A program made the translations under genes and the position numbers. Positions 10,637 through 24,000 of a stretch of DNA of 64,000 nt are shown piece by piece. The stretch comes from Mesostigma viride (Eukaryota > Streptophyta > Mesostigmatophyceae > Mesostigmatales > Mesostigmataceae). Location: positions 1,447,104 to 1,511,103 of the forward strand of contig RPFO01000114.1 in assembly GCA_009746045.1 (NCBI GenBank), read 5' to 3'. Position 1 is the first letter of the stretch; each line of letters begins with the position of its first letter. The notes below the pieces were generated by a model. It was not told where the DNA came from. It was given only the letters and a program-made list of their open reading frames with translations, and searched no databases.

Positions 10637-12062
10637 CTTTGACCTAAAAAAAGTTTTTAATTTGACTGGTATGGACCCGGATAGATGCCTGCTAATCAGG
10701 CACCTCTGGGAACGGAAAATCCGAGAAAAAATTGTGACGTCCTGGGGCTGGTGGTGCCAACGGCCTGCCCTTCCGTCCCTATCAGCGACTGCCTCCAATC
10801 ATTCCCCCAGGTCACATGAGCAATTCTTCTTGATTCCGCGCGTGCTTGTCAATAGTGTTGTAATTTTCCCGGTGGAAGACGCGATCTACATGAAATGTCG
10901 CTGTTTATCCAGTCCTTCGCCATCGCCCTCTAGAGCATACAATTATCCAGTGTCCTAATCCACCTGGCGAGTGGCGACGTTTCGCGCGCGACAGCAATGA
11001 TTTGTATTTCTGGCGGTCGTCACCAATTTCCCGCGTCCGCGTCGAGTGTCTGCGAGCCTGCGGGCCCGAAGCCCGTCGCGTGCAGTACGCTGTACTCTAG
11101 TTGTAGGTGCCCACTGCCCACTTGCATGGGATTGGGTAACTGGGAATGCCCCAAATTAGGAAGTAAGCATCTTACGGATCGAGACAGTAGGCACGTACCG
11201 GTATAGTACGTACATCATGGGCAAAACTTGCGGGCAATGCTCCGGGAAACCGGACTAGGTTGTCAAATACATTTTTTTTACTATGGTTCATTAGGGCCTT
11301 AGTCAGCGAGCCTACTGGTTGTTGGTGTGGGATAAAACTGACGACTGATTGCACGAAGTAGAGGGCGTGCTATGGAGATCGTTGTTGATCCACGACGTAA
11401 ATTCACCTGCTAATCGCATGCACGGCTCTGTCTTCGCTCTGCGTCGTTTTGTGTCGTTGTTCCCTGTGCATGTGAGAAGCCACGTTTCCTGAAACCATCA
11501 GCTCCCACGTCGCGACACGGCAACCTATTTGTTGCACGAATTTGTGTTGCAGGTTTTTGTTTACCAAAACTTTCGAGGCTGACAGGTTGGTACGTTGGCG
11601 ATTTATGCAAATGGGAAGGTTATGCTGTTAAGATCACACTACAACGTTTATAGTAAGCGGTGTATTTAATTGTTCTGGTTCACTTCCCTGGCAGAGAACG
11701 CAACCAAGCCAGCTTGGAATTCCCTGACCTTACTGACAGCCATCGCTGGCCTCCGAACAATTACAGCCGCTGGGTGGCTCAACTCACGTTTGTATTGTAG
11801 GTTACGGCAGCTGCAGCGTATACCAGGAGATCCCTATACATGATTAAGGCTCATGCGCCGGTGTAACATGCCCAGGCATCGGATTTCCGAGTTCGTGTTT
11901 CTTCCTCCAAAAGGAGCCGTCCTTGGAACATTGCTGGCCGGTTGTCTTACAGCAGTACGCCGATTTCCAGGCCCTTGTCGGTGACTCGGTTTGGTACAAT
12001 CTAACGCCTGCACCATGCTTGACTCCTCTAAACGAGGGAGGGACGAGAGGCACTGAGTGCGC
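10637..12062. promoter_or_regulatory. Shared intergenic region of GK and the BNR gene
   Basis: A 1.4-kb region between two divergent start codons, so it must hold both promoters and 5' leaders. No canonical TATA box stands at a convincing distance from either ATG. I found no other gene here. Confidence 0.5.
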
Positions 12063-15000
12063 ATGACCCTGTTCTCGCCTGTGCCGGCGCGGCGCAAGGC
12101 CCGCCCGCCCCGCTGGCGGTGTCGGGACCTCATCGTCTATTTCCTGGGAGCAGTTACCATCGTGCTGCTGGTCTATACCACCCCGCGGCCTGCCCCCACG
12201 CCTGTGAAAGCCCGTGCAGTATATGAACGGTCGACAGTAGCGGAACATAGTAATGGGCGCCAGCAGCCAGCATCAGGCGCGTCGTCGTTGTCGTCGTCGC
12301 GGCTGAGCCGTGCGGCCAGGGTGTTTGACCAGCTCCAGGCTACCGACACACTCCCTGATGGCGAGTCGGAGGAAGAGGTTGACCCGAATGGTGACGAGGA
12401 CGACCCTTCAATTGGCTGGCAGGACACGGAAGATGACGCTGGCAGCATTACCTCGCTCACTGTGACGAATGGCATAGTGACCAAGTATAGTGATCTAGCA
12501 GGCAGTGCCCACGCCTTGGGAAAGCCTGATAAGGGAGGCAAGAAGAAAGGGAAACGGGGAAAGCCATCGGACTCGCTTGTCACCGATTCTGGCAACGTGG
12601 GGGCCGACGGGCCGTCCTCCCTGCACCCTGGCACCCTGGGCAACTCACACCCTGTCCCTGGGGTGATACCCTCGGCCGGCCCCCACAAAGGCAAGAAGCA
12701 CAAACAACATGGGGGCGGCGGTGGCAGCGCAGCGGCCGGGTCCCTTGTTGCAGACGAAAGCGGTCAAGCGGGCCTCGTGGCTGACTACGCCAGCTCGTCG
12801 GATCTGGCCTGGCCCCGCCAGGGGGGTCAAGAGGGCGCCAACGGGGCGCATGAGAGCACAGGTGCTGATGCTGCCACCGGCACGGTGGCGGATGATGGCA
12901 CCAATTACCCTTGGAGTGACGACGATGATGACAATGGTGAGGGTCATGGGGATGGTGACCGTAGTCAGTATGAGGGCGTGTCCAGCAGGTCACCCGCCCC
13001 ACCTGGGGTGGTGTTGGAGCCGGTTGGCCCGGTGACCACGGGTGCCAGCAGTAACAGCGGTGCTGCCAGCAGTGCTTTGGGAGTGGGTACTGCAGGACTT
13101 AGCGTCCACGACAGCCCAGCAGTACGTGCCGATGAGGATAGCCATGTGCCGCCCGTGGTGGCTGCGGGGGCTACCGTGGAGGCAAGGGGGGGGCAGGAAG
13201 CGGAGGGGGAGGGGCCGGGGGGGGGCGATGGGGGTAGCGCCGGGGGGGAGGGGCCGGGGGGGTGAAGACGGAAACTAGCAGCGAGGATGCTGACTCAGAT
13301 GGTGGTGGCGGTGACGCGGGTGGTGGCGGCGCTGACGCGAATGGTGGCCGTGGAAACGCGGATGGTGGCAGTGGCGATGCGGATGCTGGCGGTGGCGATG
13401 CGGATGGTGGCGGTGGCGATGCGGATGCTGGCGGTGGCAACGCGATTAGTGGCGGCAGTGACACGGATGCTGGCGCTTGGGATGCAAATGGTGGCGGTGA
13501 CAACGCCGCCACCAATAGTGCACCTGCGGAGCTTGTTTCGTTTGACAGCAAACTGGCGGCCGGGTCGCACAAGAAAGGGGGCCACAAGCACGGGCGGGTT
13601 CACCACCTGGATGGCAAGCCAGGGCCACGCGAGGTGGGCTTCTCGTACCTCAAGGGGTTTACAAGGGAGGAGGTGGCGGCGGCACGCGATGCATTCACGC
13701 GGGAGCAGAAGCTGATGCTGGACATCAAGTCTGCAACTTATGCGCGCAACGCGGGCCAGTTGGAGGTGAGCACCGTGGGTGAAAAGGGAGGGTGGGTGGG
13801 TGGGTGGGTGGGTGGGTGGGGTGGGTGGGTGGGTGGGTGGGTGGGTGGGTGGGTGGGTGGGTGGTGGGTGGGTGGGTGGGTGGGTGGGTGGGTGGGTGGG
13901 TGGGTGGTGGGTGGGTGGGTGGGTGGGTGGGTGGGTGGGTGGGTGGGTGGGTGGGGGTGGGGGCGGGCAGGCGGGCGGGCGGGCGGGCGGGCGGGCGGGG
14001 GGTGGGGGTGGGGTGGGGGTGGGGTGGGCTTGGGGGTGGGGGTGGGGGTGGGGTGGGGTGGGGAGGGGGTGGGGTGGGGGTGGGGGTGGGTGGGGATGGA
14101 GGTGGGTGTGGGGGGTGGGCAGGCGGGCCAGCCAGCCCGCCTGCCGGCGGGCGGGCGGGGGCGGGCGGGCGGCGGCGGGCGGGCGGGCGGCGGCGGGCGG
14201 GCGGCGGGCGGGCGGGCGGGCGGCGGGCGGGCGGCGGGCGGGCGGGCGGGCGGGCGGGCGGGCGGCGGGCGGGCGGGCGGGCGGCGGGCGGGCGGGCGGG
14301 CGTGGGGTGGGGTGGGGTGGGGGTGGGGTGGGGGTGGGGGTGGGGGTGGGGTGGGGTGGGGGTGGGGGTGGGGGTGGGGGTGGGGGTGGGGGTGGGGGTG
14401 GGGGTGGGGGTGGGGGTGGGGGTTGGGGTTGGGGGGTCATGTTGCTGCGTTGTGTGGCATGTGTGCACAGTAATCCCCGACATCCAGTCGGCGGCATATG
14501 CGCGCAACGCTGGCCAGGTGGAGGTGGGTATTTGCTCCCCCCCCCCCTCTCTCTCTTCCCCCCCCCCCCCTTGCTCTCTGTGCATGTTTATGCGTGCTTG
14601 GTTGTTGAGATGTGTTGGTCTCCACTGCATGTGGCCATGCGCCCCTCCAATGCATGCTCACCACCAGTTTTGCATGTCCTGTCGCTGCCTGTTGCCCGCC
14701 CATGAACCTGCCACGTCATGGTGCCCACCCCTCCGCTGAATGGTGCCCACCCATGAATCTGCTGTCGCCACCTGACCGCAGGAGCTGATTGTGCTAGGGC
14801 TGGCCATGGGGCTGGACCTCAAACCGTCCATCAAAGGACTTAAGAAGCTCAAGGCAGCGCTCGCCAGCAGTGGAGGGCCCGGGGGGGGCGATGCTGCTGC
14901 GGATGCCAGCAGGTGGGTGCCGCGTCCCGGCATGCGGCTGCTGCCATGGCCTGTTTGTCATTGCTATATATAGCTATAGTAGTACAACTGGTGTTTCCCC

Positions 15001-18000
15001 ATGGATTGTATGTTATGGCTATTCTGCTAATGGATTCCCCTGGCCTGTTTGTCACAGCCATACTACTAATGGTTTCCCATGGCTTGTATGTTATGACTAT
15101 TCTGCTAATGGATTCCCCTTGCCTGTTTGTTACAGCAATACTACTAATGGTTTCCCATGGCTTGTATGTTATGGTTATTCTGCTAATGGATTCCCCTGGC
15201 CTGTTTGTTACAGCCATACTACTGATGGTTTCCCATGGCTTGTATGTTGTGGCTATTCAACTAGCACTTGGACGCATGCTCGGTGGATGTCAGGGCTGGC
15301 AATCACTGTTGGCTCGAGAAGATGTCAGGCCAAGGAGAAATATAAGTGAAGGGCTTCGTGGCTTCCAACCGAGGCATGCGGCATGTCTATGATGCAAATA
15401 CTCTGGCTGGAAGCTAACACGCATCCAAAGGATTCGTTCAACTAGTCATATTTTGTCAGAAGTGTGCAGGCAATCAACCAACTACTTCCATCAAATGGCT
15501 GCTTGGTACTTTGGGTGCGTCAATTTACTAGTTGGTACTTTGGGTCCATCAACTGACGACTTCATACTCTGGGTTATTTCTATTTTCTAGTTGGTACCTT
15601 GGGTGATTCCACTGATGAGTTGGTACACCAATTGACCCACGTTTAAGATTCCCAGGTTTATGGTCTTGAGACCCTGAATTTTGGTATTTCAGGTCTAAGA
15701 TCGCAGGGCTGGTTTTGGGCAAAAGATCTTCAAGTAGGTACAAATGGGCTGGACAGAGGTTATTATGTACTCAGGTTCACTGCTCAGGTTTAAGATCCTA
15801 CAGCTCTCAACTTTAAGATTGTCAGCCCTGGATTCGATTTCAGGTTTAAGATCGCAGCCCTGGGTCGGTCGGACCCCATTCTTAAACATTGGGGGGGGGG
15901 GGGATACTTTCGGACCACCTTTTGATGAGCTGGCACTTTGGGTGTGTCAATTTACGAGTTTTACTTTTGCCTTCGATGCATCCGTTTACTAGTTTTTCTT
16001 TTGCTTTTGATGCATGGACCATGGCATGTTTTGTTGCGGTGCCAGCAGTAGCGGAGGCGCGGCACTGGGCCACGGGCCCGATGACTCCAAGCCAGCCACC
16101 GTGAGCATGAGCGTCCAGGAGGTGGATGTGGACCGCCTCGACTTTGGTGGCCCGATGCCGGACGCGCTGGCCCCCGCCAACACGGGCCTGCGCCCCTACA
16201 ACAAGAGCCTTGGGCCGCTGTGCCACACACCGCTAGAAACGCTGACGCGAAAGGAGAAGCTGGACTATTTCGCTCTGCACCGGTATGTGGGGTGCCTGTA
16301 GATAGATAGCTGGTCGAGGCATAACTAGATGGGATGGTGAATAGGATAAGTGGGTAATAACTAGATGGGATGGTTAATAGGATAAGTGGGTAATAACTAG
16401 ATGGGATGGTGAATAGGATAAGTGGGTAATAACTAGATGGGATGGTGAATAGGATAAGTGGGTAATAACCAGATGGGATGGTGAATAGGATAAGTGGGTA
16501 GTGCGGAAGGAGAAACTCAACTAGTTTGCACTGCACTGCTTGGAAGACCTATTTATAGGTAGCCAATTATGAAGTCTAATTGGATAGGTAAGGCAAGTAG
16601 AAAGTGCGAAAGGAGAAACTGGACTGTTTCGTGCTGCAGTGGCGTGGGGCGCAGTGATTAGATAGCTAATAGAGCGGAAATAGATAGGACGGTGGATGGG
16701 GCCAGTGGGTAGTGCAAGTTAACTAAACCCTAACACCCTAAACCCTCAAACCCTCAAACCCACAAGGGCAATGCTTGATCGTCTTGCAGTGCGCCGGTAG
16801 GGGGCCATTGCGAGATGTATTCTGTGCTCCCGCTGTGGGCAGACAAGCGGTCAGCACGCTTGAAGGGTCTCATACCGTTTGGGCTGCTCTGGCTCGTGGG
16901 ATGAATGATCGAATGGCAGCCACGTGTGGCACGAAAATGGGAAATGGATCGGGACACTGGGCTGTCAGTGTGCCATGGACACTGCATGGCTGTGTCTGAC
17001 CCTGAAGCATGCCTTTCTCCTGCCACACCTGGATGATCCATCCATGTTGTATCACTCGTGCATTAGTGGTTGCTCTATTCACCCCCTGATTCTCCTATTC
17101 AACTTGTCATTATGCTGTTTTCCACGGTCCGTATGGCCTCTTAAACCTGTCACCCGCTTTGCAAAACCCGGGTGGGCGGTGCTAATCTGTACCTAGCTAT
17201 CCTCTGCTTGCATCCACGGGCGTGTCTACTTGCATCCCTGAAACTGCCTTTGCAGGAACTGTGATCACATGCACATGTGCGGAGCGCAGTTGCCGGGCTT
17301 CAACGATATCCCCCAGGCAGGTCGCGCGCAGGTGGCAGACAAGGATGAGGTTGTAGGGTGCAATCGCAGGTACCGGGGATACCCATATGGCGAAATTGCC
17401 TCTAGCAGTTGCACATGAGCAAGAAGCATACGCGCTTACGTGACATGCATTAGCCAGGATTACTGCAGGTGCCCTCCGGGGCATCTCACGATAAGCTTTA
17501 GTTTTATTTAGGTATCTTTGGCAGCCGTTGGGTTGAGCCCAAGCCCGGGAGCTGTCTTCCGGATATCATGGCCACCCTCATGCTTCCTACGTTGGCCGCC
17601 TTGCTTGGACGTTCCTACTGCAGCAAGGGGCGTGTGGCCCCTGTATGGCATCTGCCACCTTCTAGGTTAGCTCGGCTGTCCCCAAGTGCCCCACGTTGGA
17701 GTTGAAGGCTGGAGTAAAGGTTAGGCCTGTGATCTCGTGCTGGGGACTTGCATGGTACAACACATTGGTGATAGAGTGCCGTGCATCGGTCAAGCCTATT
17801 TAATTCAGGCTATTCATGTGTCAGTCAAGCCTATTCAAGCCTATTCAAGCCTATTCAAGCCTATTCATGCCCATGGTCCAGGCAGCACCTTCCAAAGGAA
17901 GGGCCCGCCCTGCCCCTCCTGCTGCTCACTGCAAACTAGCGCACGCCCCTTTCCCCCCCCCTCATCTCCCTCATCTCCCCCCCTTCTGCCTTTTGCCACA

Positions 18001-21000
18001 TCAGGCCGTCGGCCAGCAAAAGAGCTATGTGCCCTTATTTACCCCCCTTGCAGTCTTATCATTCTTCTGCCCGTATTCTGCCCCTTATTTACCCCCCTTG
18101 CACCCTCATCATTCTTCTGCCCGTATTCTGCCCCTTATCTACCCCCCTTGCACCCTTATCATTCTTCTGCCCTTATTATGCCCCTTAGCTATCCATCTTG
18201 TGCCCTTATCATTCTTCTGCCCTTATTATGCCCCTTATCTACCCCCCTTGCACCCTTATCATTCTTCTGCCCTTATTATGCCCCTTAGCTATCCATCTTG
18301 TGCCCTTATCATGCTTCTGCCCGTACAATTCCCCTGGCACGCCCGCAGGCCGTCGTCCAGCACAAGAGCTACGTGGCGGTGTTCGATGAGTATATCCGCT
18401 ACACCCACATGGCCATGGTGGAGCGGCTGCCCTCGGGCATGCTGGTGGCAGGTGAATATGGTTTGTGTGGGTGCGTAGAAGTACCTTTACGCACGCGGTT
18501 GGCAGGTGAATATGGTTTGTGTGGTTGCGTAGAAGCACCTTTACGCACGCGGTTGACAGGTGAATATGGTTTGTGTGGGTGTGTAGAAGCACCTTTACGC
18601 ACGCGGTTGGCAGGTGAATATGGTTTGTGTGGTTGCGTAGAAGCACCTTTATGCACGCGGTTGGCAGGTGAATATGGTTTGTGTGGGTGTGTAGAAGCAC
18701 CTGCCCATGCTCCTACTAGGGATGTCTTGCCACCTTGTCTTCCTGCGGGTGGCAGGTGAGATGATCTGTTCTTGAAGAAGCCTCTTCATTCATGGTGGTG
18801 GCAGGTGAACATCGCCCTCTTTCGAATGCTACTTCAGGTATTTCTGGCTACTTCAGGTATTTCGTCACCCTCTTATACATGCAGGCGGCAGGTGAGCACA
18901 ATCTTTTTGTGTACAAGCGCCACTCATTATCCATATTGTTGGCGGGTGACCCTTAACCCCATTGTAACAAGGAGGATTCCGCCCCCCTCTTACCAGTGCT
19001 AAATAAGGTGAATGTGATCTATGTGTGTGGAAGCGTCCTATTCATGTCGGTGGCAGGTGACTGCAAACCTCATTTTCATTATTAGCCATCGGTCCCCTTC
19101 TTATCCACGCTCAAAGCGGTTGATAGTAAGCTAGTAGTATGTATGTAGAGGAATCTCTATTCGTGCTGGTGGACAGCGGTTGATTTATAAACCTGTTCAA
19201 ATTATAAACCTGTTCCACCTTCATTTCTTATCCGTGCTGGTGGCTGGTGGCACTGATGCTAGTAGGAGGCCGTACCATGATCTTTGTGCTTGGGAGATTT
19301 GTGTTTGTGCTTGGGGAGGTCGCCCTCTGGCTGGGAGCCCCATTCCTCAGCCATGCTCACTACCCTACGCTGCATATTTTTCGGTTTTCTCTGAATTTAG
19401 TTTAATTAACGCATGCGGGAAAGACAGGGCCGCTATGCCTTGGCCTGCATGTGGAAGGCTGTCTGCGACATGGGCTGACTAATTCGATCTGTACAAAGGG
19501 TTTCATGCTCGCCTGAATTTTCCTTGGATGACCCGGTTGTTTATAAGGGTCGGTGGCTATTAATTAGAGGTCCGAGAAAATTAATTGAAGGTTTTATACG
19601 ACTTAACTGCAAAGATTCGTATTTGGTTGCACCAGCTGAGGTTAGCTGGGGACCTGTAGGGTCGGCTGGGTGCTTAACGAATCTTTGACTTATTTGGGTT
19701 CTTTAGTGAGTCGTGATTAATTATTGTATAGTGGATTCGGACCGGCCCAAGGGGTCTATGGGCGAGTTTTATGTTTGTCAGTCTTGGGAACCTTGTACAA
19801 CTACCTGTACGGTTAACGCACTAGCCTGGGGTTGCGTGGCCACGTTGTTTGTAGTGACGTTTTCAGCACTGTTCAGGCCGGCGTGTGACGCATGCCGGTG
19901 TTACTTAATTTAGGATTATGTCAGCTTGTGTGTCGGCGGACCATGCCTTAAGCAAGCTAGGCAGGCAGTGATCGGCAATTGTTTCTTTCCCCTCCCTCCC
20001 ACCCTGGAGGCTTCTTGCTTCCGCGTGCGGATTGAGAAACCTTAAGGCCACTGTTAACTGCTGCATTTGTGGCAGGGCTCCACTTAATGTATTCAATCAA
20101 ATGCTGGTCTTCTTTGGAGCTTAGTGATCTTAACTTATCTTCTCTCCACTACCTAGCCTGGTGGCAGCTGGTGTTTGCTGGTGGCAGATGCTGCATAAAT
20201 AGGGACCGTGAAGGTCCTGCGGGTGGGTACCAGACAAGTAAGCTTGCGCATATTCCTTGGTCAACGTCCCCTTAAATATTAGTTATGATTAAATTGATGA
20301 TAATAATGTTTATATGCGTTTAATATACATGCACCCCCTTAGGCACCTGTCGTACTTGACCACCCTTTTGTCATCTTCTGGCTGTACCCTGCGTACCGTT
20401 TTATCAGGCGCTCCAACTAACAATTGCATATGCAGGAACCTAGCATGGCGAGCGGCCACTGTTGTCCTTGGCCGTCGCGACCATCTGTTAGATACGGCCT
20501 CCTCACTTGCTCGCTCGTACACACACACATGCCTACCTCTGGCCCGTTTCTGATCAGCCCGGAAAGCGGCCCTTGTTTCTCTTCCGCCTTCTCGACTAGC
20601 TTATACTACGCAAGCGCTCTGTCTCTCCTCCATCTCTGGCTTGCGCCCGAACAGCGTGGCAAGCGGCGCCGTTCCCGGAGGGCACCAACACGTCCGCTAT
20701 GGGTTCCACCGAGCGTCTGGGTGTCGAGGGCCTTGACCAGCAGCACCTGATGATGGCGTTCAGCAAGGACGCGCTGGGCACGGCGTGGTGGCCGCCGTTC
20801 AAGCTGGACCACATCCACGGAGGCGCTGCGCTCTGGGGCCCAGTGCTGCACCTGGCCAACTCTGGGACCCTGTGGCTCTTCTACAGCGAGAGCAAGGGGT
20901 GCCGCCGCGCGCCCACGCCGGACGCGCCGCAGACCGACACGCAGCTGTGGGTCCCTGGGGGGGACATCAAGGTGGGTGGGCGGGTGGTGGGCATTCCTTT

Positions 21001-24000
21001 GTGTGAATCCCTTAGCTGTGCGTGGATGTGTGTGGTCACGGGGGAGTATTAGAGTGGGTGGCTGGATGGAGGGCATTCAGTAAAATTCTGTGTCTTGGGG
21101 TGCGGGGGCATCAAGGCGGGTGGAAGATAGGCCTTCATCCTTTTCGACAGGGTTCGATAGAACGTTGGTGTCCAGGTGGGTCAGGGGAAGCTGGGCATAG
21201 ATAAGAAATGTATTATAAATATAATGCTGTATTACATCATTTAATGGATTTTATTTTTGTCATAAAAATGTTTTAGTATGTGTGGGGGGGGTGACATCTG
21301 GGTTGGTGGTGGGTGGTGGATATTCATCAAGAGGGGGACGTCAAGGTGTGTTTGGCCCTCTCATGCTTTCATATCATTTTCACTTCGTATCTGTCTTGCC
21401 AAACTGGTCAGGTTAGTAGTCCTCGACAAAAGCACGCCACATGCATGGCATGGCATCACCGTATGCGTCCCCCCTGAGTTTTTCCTTCGCTGCGTCTTTC
21501 CGTGTCAATGCGGCCTCGCTCACCGCCCAACACCAGAGGTACCCTCCCTGGATCGATGGGTCATGAGAGTAGGCCTCGATGCAGATGAGGAAGGTACCCT
21601 TTGCTTCGGGGGTCGTCTTATTCAAGCGATCTCCGCCCCATGCAGCACTCACCGATATGATATACGCTACTGGCTGTTCTTGGATCTTGTTGCCCTGCGT
21701 GTGAGGACCCCTGGCTTTCTATTTGTCGATTTGTTTGCAGCCCTCCCTAGCTATCCGTCGATCAGTTTGCACCCCTCCCTTGATGTTCGTCGACTTATTT
21801 GCACTATCTCCTCCAAGAACCCAGTTGCCTACGTGTATGAGTTGTCTTTTGAACTAGCCAATTCGTGATGACCCATGGTCGAGGCATGCCCGCGTCCCCA
21901 CGACCCACCCAGGACCGACACCCTTTTCTTTCAGGTTGTCTCATTCTTTGTGTTGTCTCTATTATTGTGCGCCCTCCCCACGCCACGCAGCATCCAGTCA
22001 TCCACCCATAATCACTTCCCTCGGTCCTCGGTCTATGTGTGAGGTTCCCTCCCTAGCTGTTCGGTGCACGGTGCAAGGTCCTCCCTAAGCCCAGCTGCCT
22101 GAGCGCGTGCGTCGTCTTGTAACTGGCCAACACATCATGGTTCCCGATGAGCGTTGCTGCTGCTCGTTGATGGTCCCTGGTTGAGGTAATCCCATGGCCA
22201 CATCGCTATTGACCCAAAATCCCCATCCACTGCCACCTGTCATGCCCGCCGAATCCCCCCTGCCAGGTCACCACCGCGCCGGTGCGCGACCTGCCCCCCC
22301 TGCCAGCACACGGCACGGCCCACTCCCCCCCACCCCCCTTAGACTGGTCTCCAGCACGCACGATCCACCAGCAGGAGGATGAAGGGGGGGTGCCCAAGGT
22401 GGTGTCCAATCGGCTCGCGGTGCTGGAGGTGTTCAGTCCCACGTGGCTCCTGCCCTACTGGCGCGAGATGGTGAGTCAACGGACGTGCACAAGTGCCCTG
22501 CACCCCCAGCCCTAAGCCCTAAACTCTAAACCCTAAACCCTAGACTGTGTGTCATGAGACGGTGCGTAGATGGACGTGCACAAGCGCCTTCAGGCTTAAA
22601 CCATTTGAGTAGTCGCGCGAGATGGTGAGCGGCTGCAAAGCGCCCCGCCAGCCCAAGTCCTTCACTTCAACTGTAAACCTAAACCCTTATCCTAATCCTT
22701 AAACCTGAACAGCGGACGCGTGAGATGGTGAGGTCCTTGTGGTCGAGTGCAACTCATGGATATTGGATGTGATAGGATCCACACCGCATAGCTTCACCGT
22801 GCATCATAGTCAGCAGCTTGCAGCGGCGCTCACGCAAATAGAGTGGAAGAAATAGTGGTCGAGGCAGTGACCGGGCAGCTGCAAATCGTGAACATGCTGT
22901 GTGCGTTGTGTTGGATGTGGTCCAGTAGCCAGGGGGGAGTTTCGGTGGCATGTCAAACCGTGTGTGCGGACGTGGATGCGATCTGCGTACTTCAGAGGTC
23001 CCTCTTTAATGCAAGGGCAAAGTCCTCTTATTCGCCCAATCAGCCGGCTGTCTGAGCATTCAGCGATCGATCCATCTAATCTCCGCTGTCTGAGCAGTAA
23101 GCGATCGATTCATCTAATGTCTGCTGTCTGAGCAGTAAGCGATCGATCCATCTGATCTCCGCTGTCTGAGCAGTAAGCGATCGATCCATCTAATCTCCGC
23201 TGTCTGAGCAGTAAGCGATCGATCCATCTAATCTCCGCTGTCTGAGCAGTAAGCGATCGATCCATCTAATCTTGGCTGTCTGAGCAGTAAGCGATCGATC
23301 CATCTAATCTCCGCTGTCTGAGCAGCAAGCGATCGATTCATCTAATCTTGGCTGTCTGAGCAGTAAGCGATGGATTCACTTTTTGAATTCCTACTCTCTT
23401 GCAATTACATACAGGTAAGTTGCTTCTTTTCCCTAGCTGTGGTTCTTTCCTTTTGAACAAGTTACTTTATTGCCTCCTTTTTAGGTGTTCTTATGCATCC
23501 TTATCTAATCTCTTCATCCTCATCCACCTACACCTCATTCGTCCTATTCCTGTCCCCACAGCCGCGTGCGGCCGAGCCTGCAGACACCTGTCTAACGGGC
23601 GCGTTGGAGGGCTCGGGCGTGCTGATATCCCACGACGAGGGGCTGACTTGGCGTACGAGCGAGATCATCACCGACCCGCGCACGACCCTCATCGAGGGCA
23701 CCCTGGCCGAGCTCAACAACGGCAGGTGGGGGGCCCTGCTCGGCTTGTGCCGCGCCGTGCCGGCTCCGTTTGGCAAGAACTAACTGCTTGCGCTAGGATA
23801 AAACCTTTCCAGGTAGAGCATTGGTATTTTGATAAACTGATTACTCGAGGGCTTGAGCCTCGTCAGTTGGGTTGGGACGAGTGTTCGGTGCGTTGTAAGG
23901 TGGATGCGTGCGAAGAGTTATGCCTGTTATGAGACTCACTTGTGTTGAGTGGTCAAAGTTGTTAGATACCTGGCTACTGGGGATGATAGGCTAGTATGTT

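Noticed and set aside
13262-13281. A 20-nt intron to explain the frame change in BNR exon 1
   Set aside because: A GTGAAG donor and a TAGCAG acceptor exist, but other introns here are hundreds of bases long; a missing G is simpler.
13779-14739. 300-400-codon Gly/Trp- or Pro-rich frames
   Set aside because: Repeat by-products in BNR intron 1.
16724-22545. A real telomere or chromosome-fusion point
   Set aside because: The CCCTAAA runs are only 3-5 imperfect units and are part of locally duplicated intron sequence.
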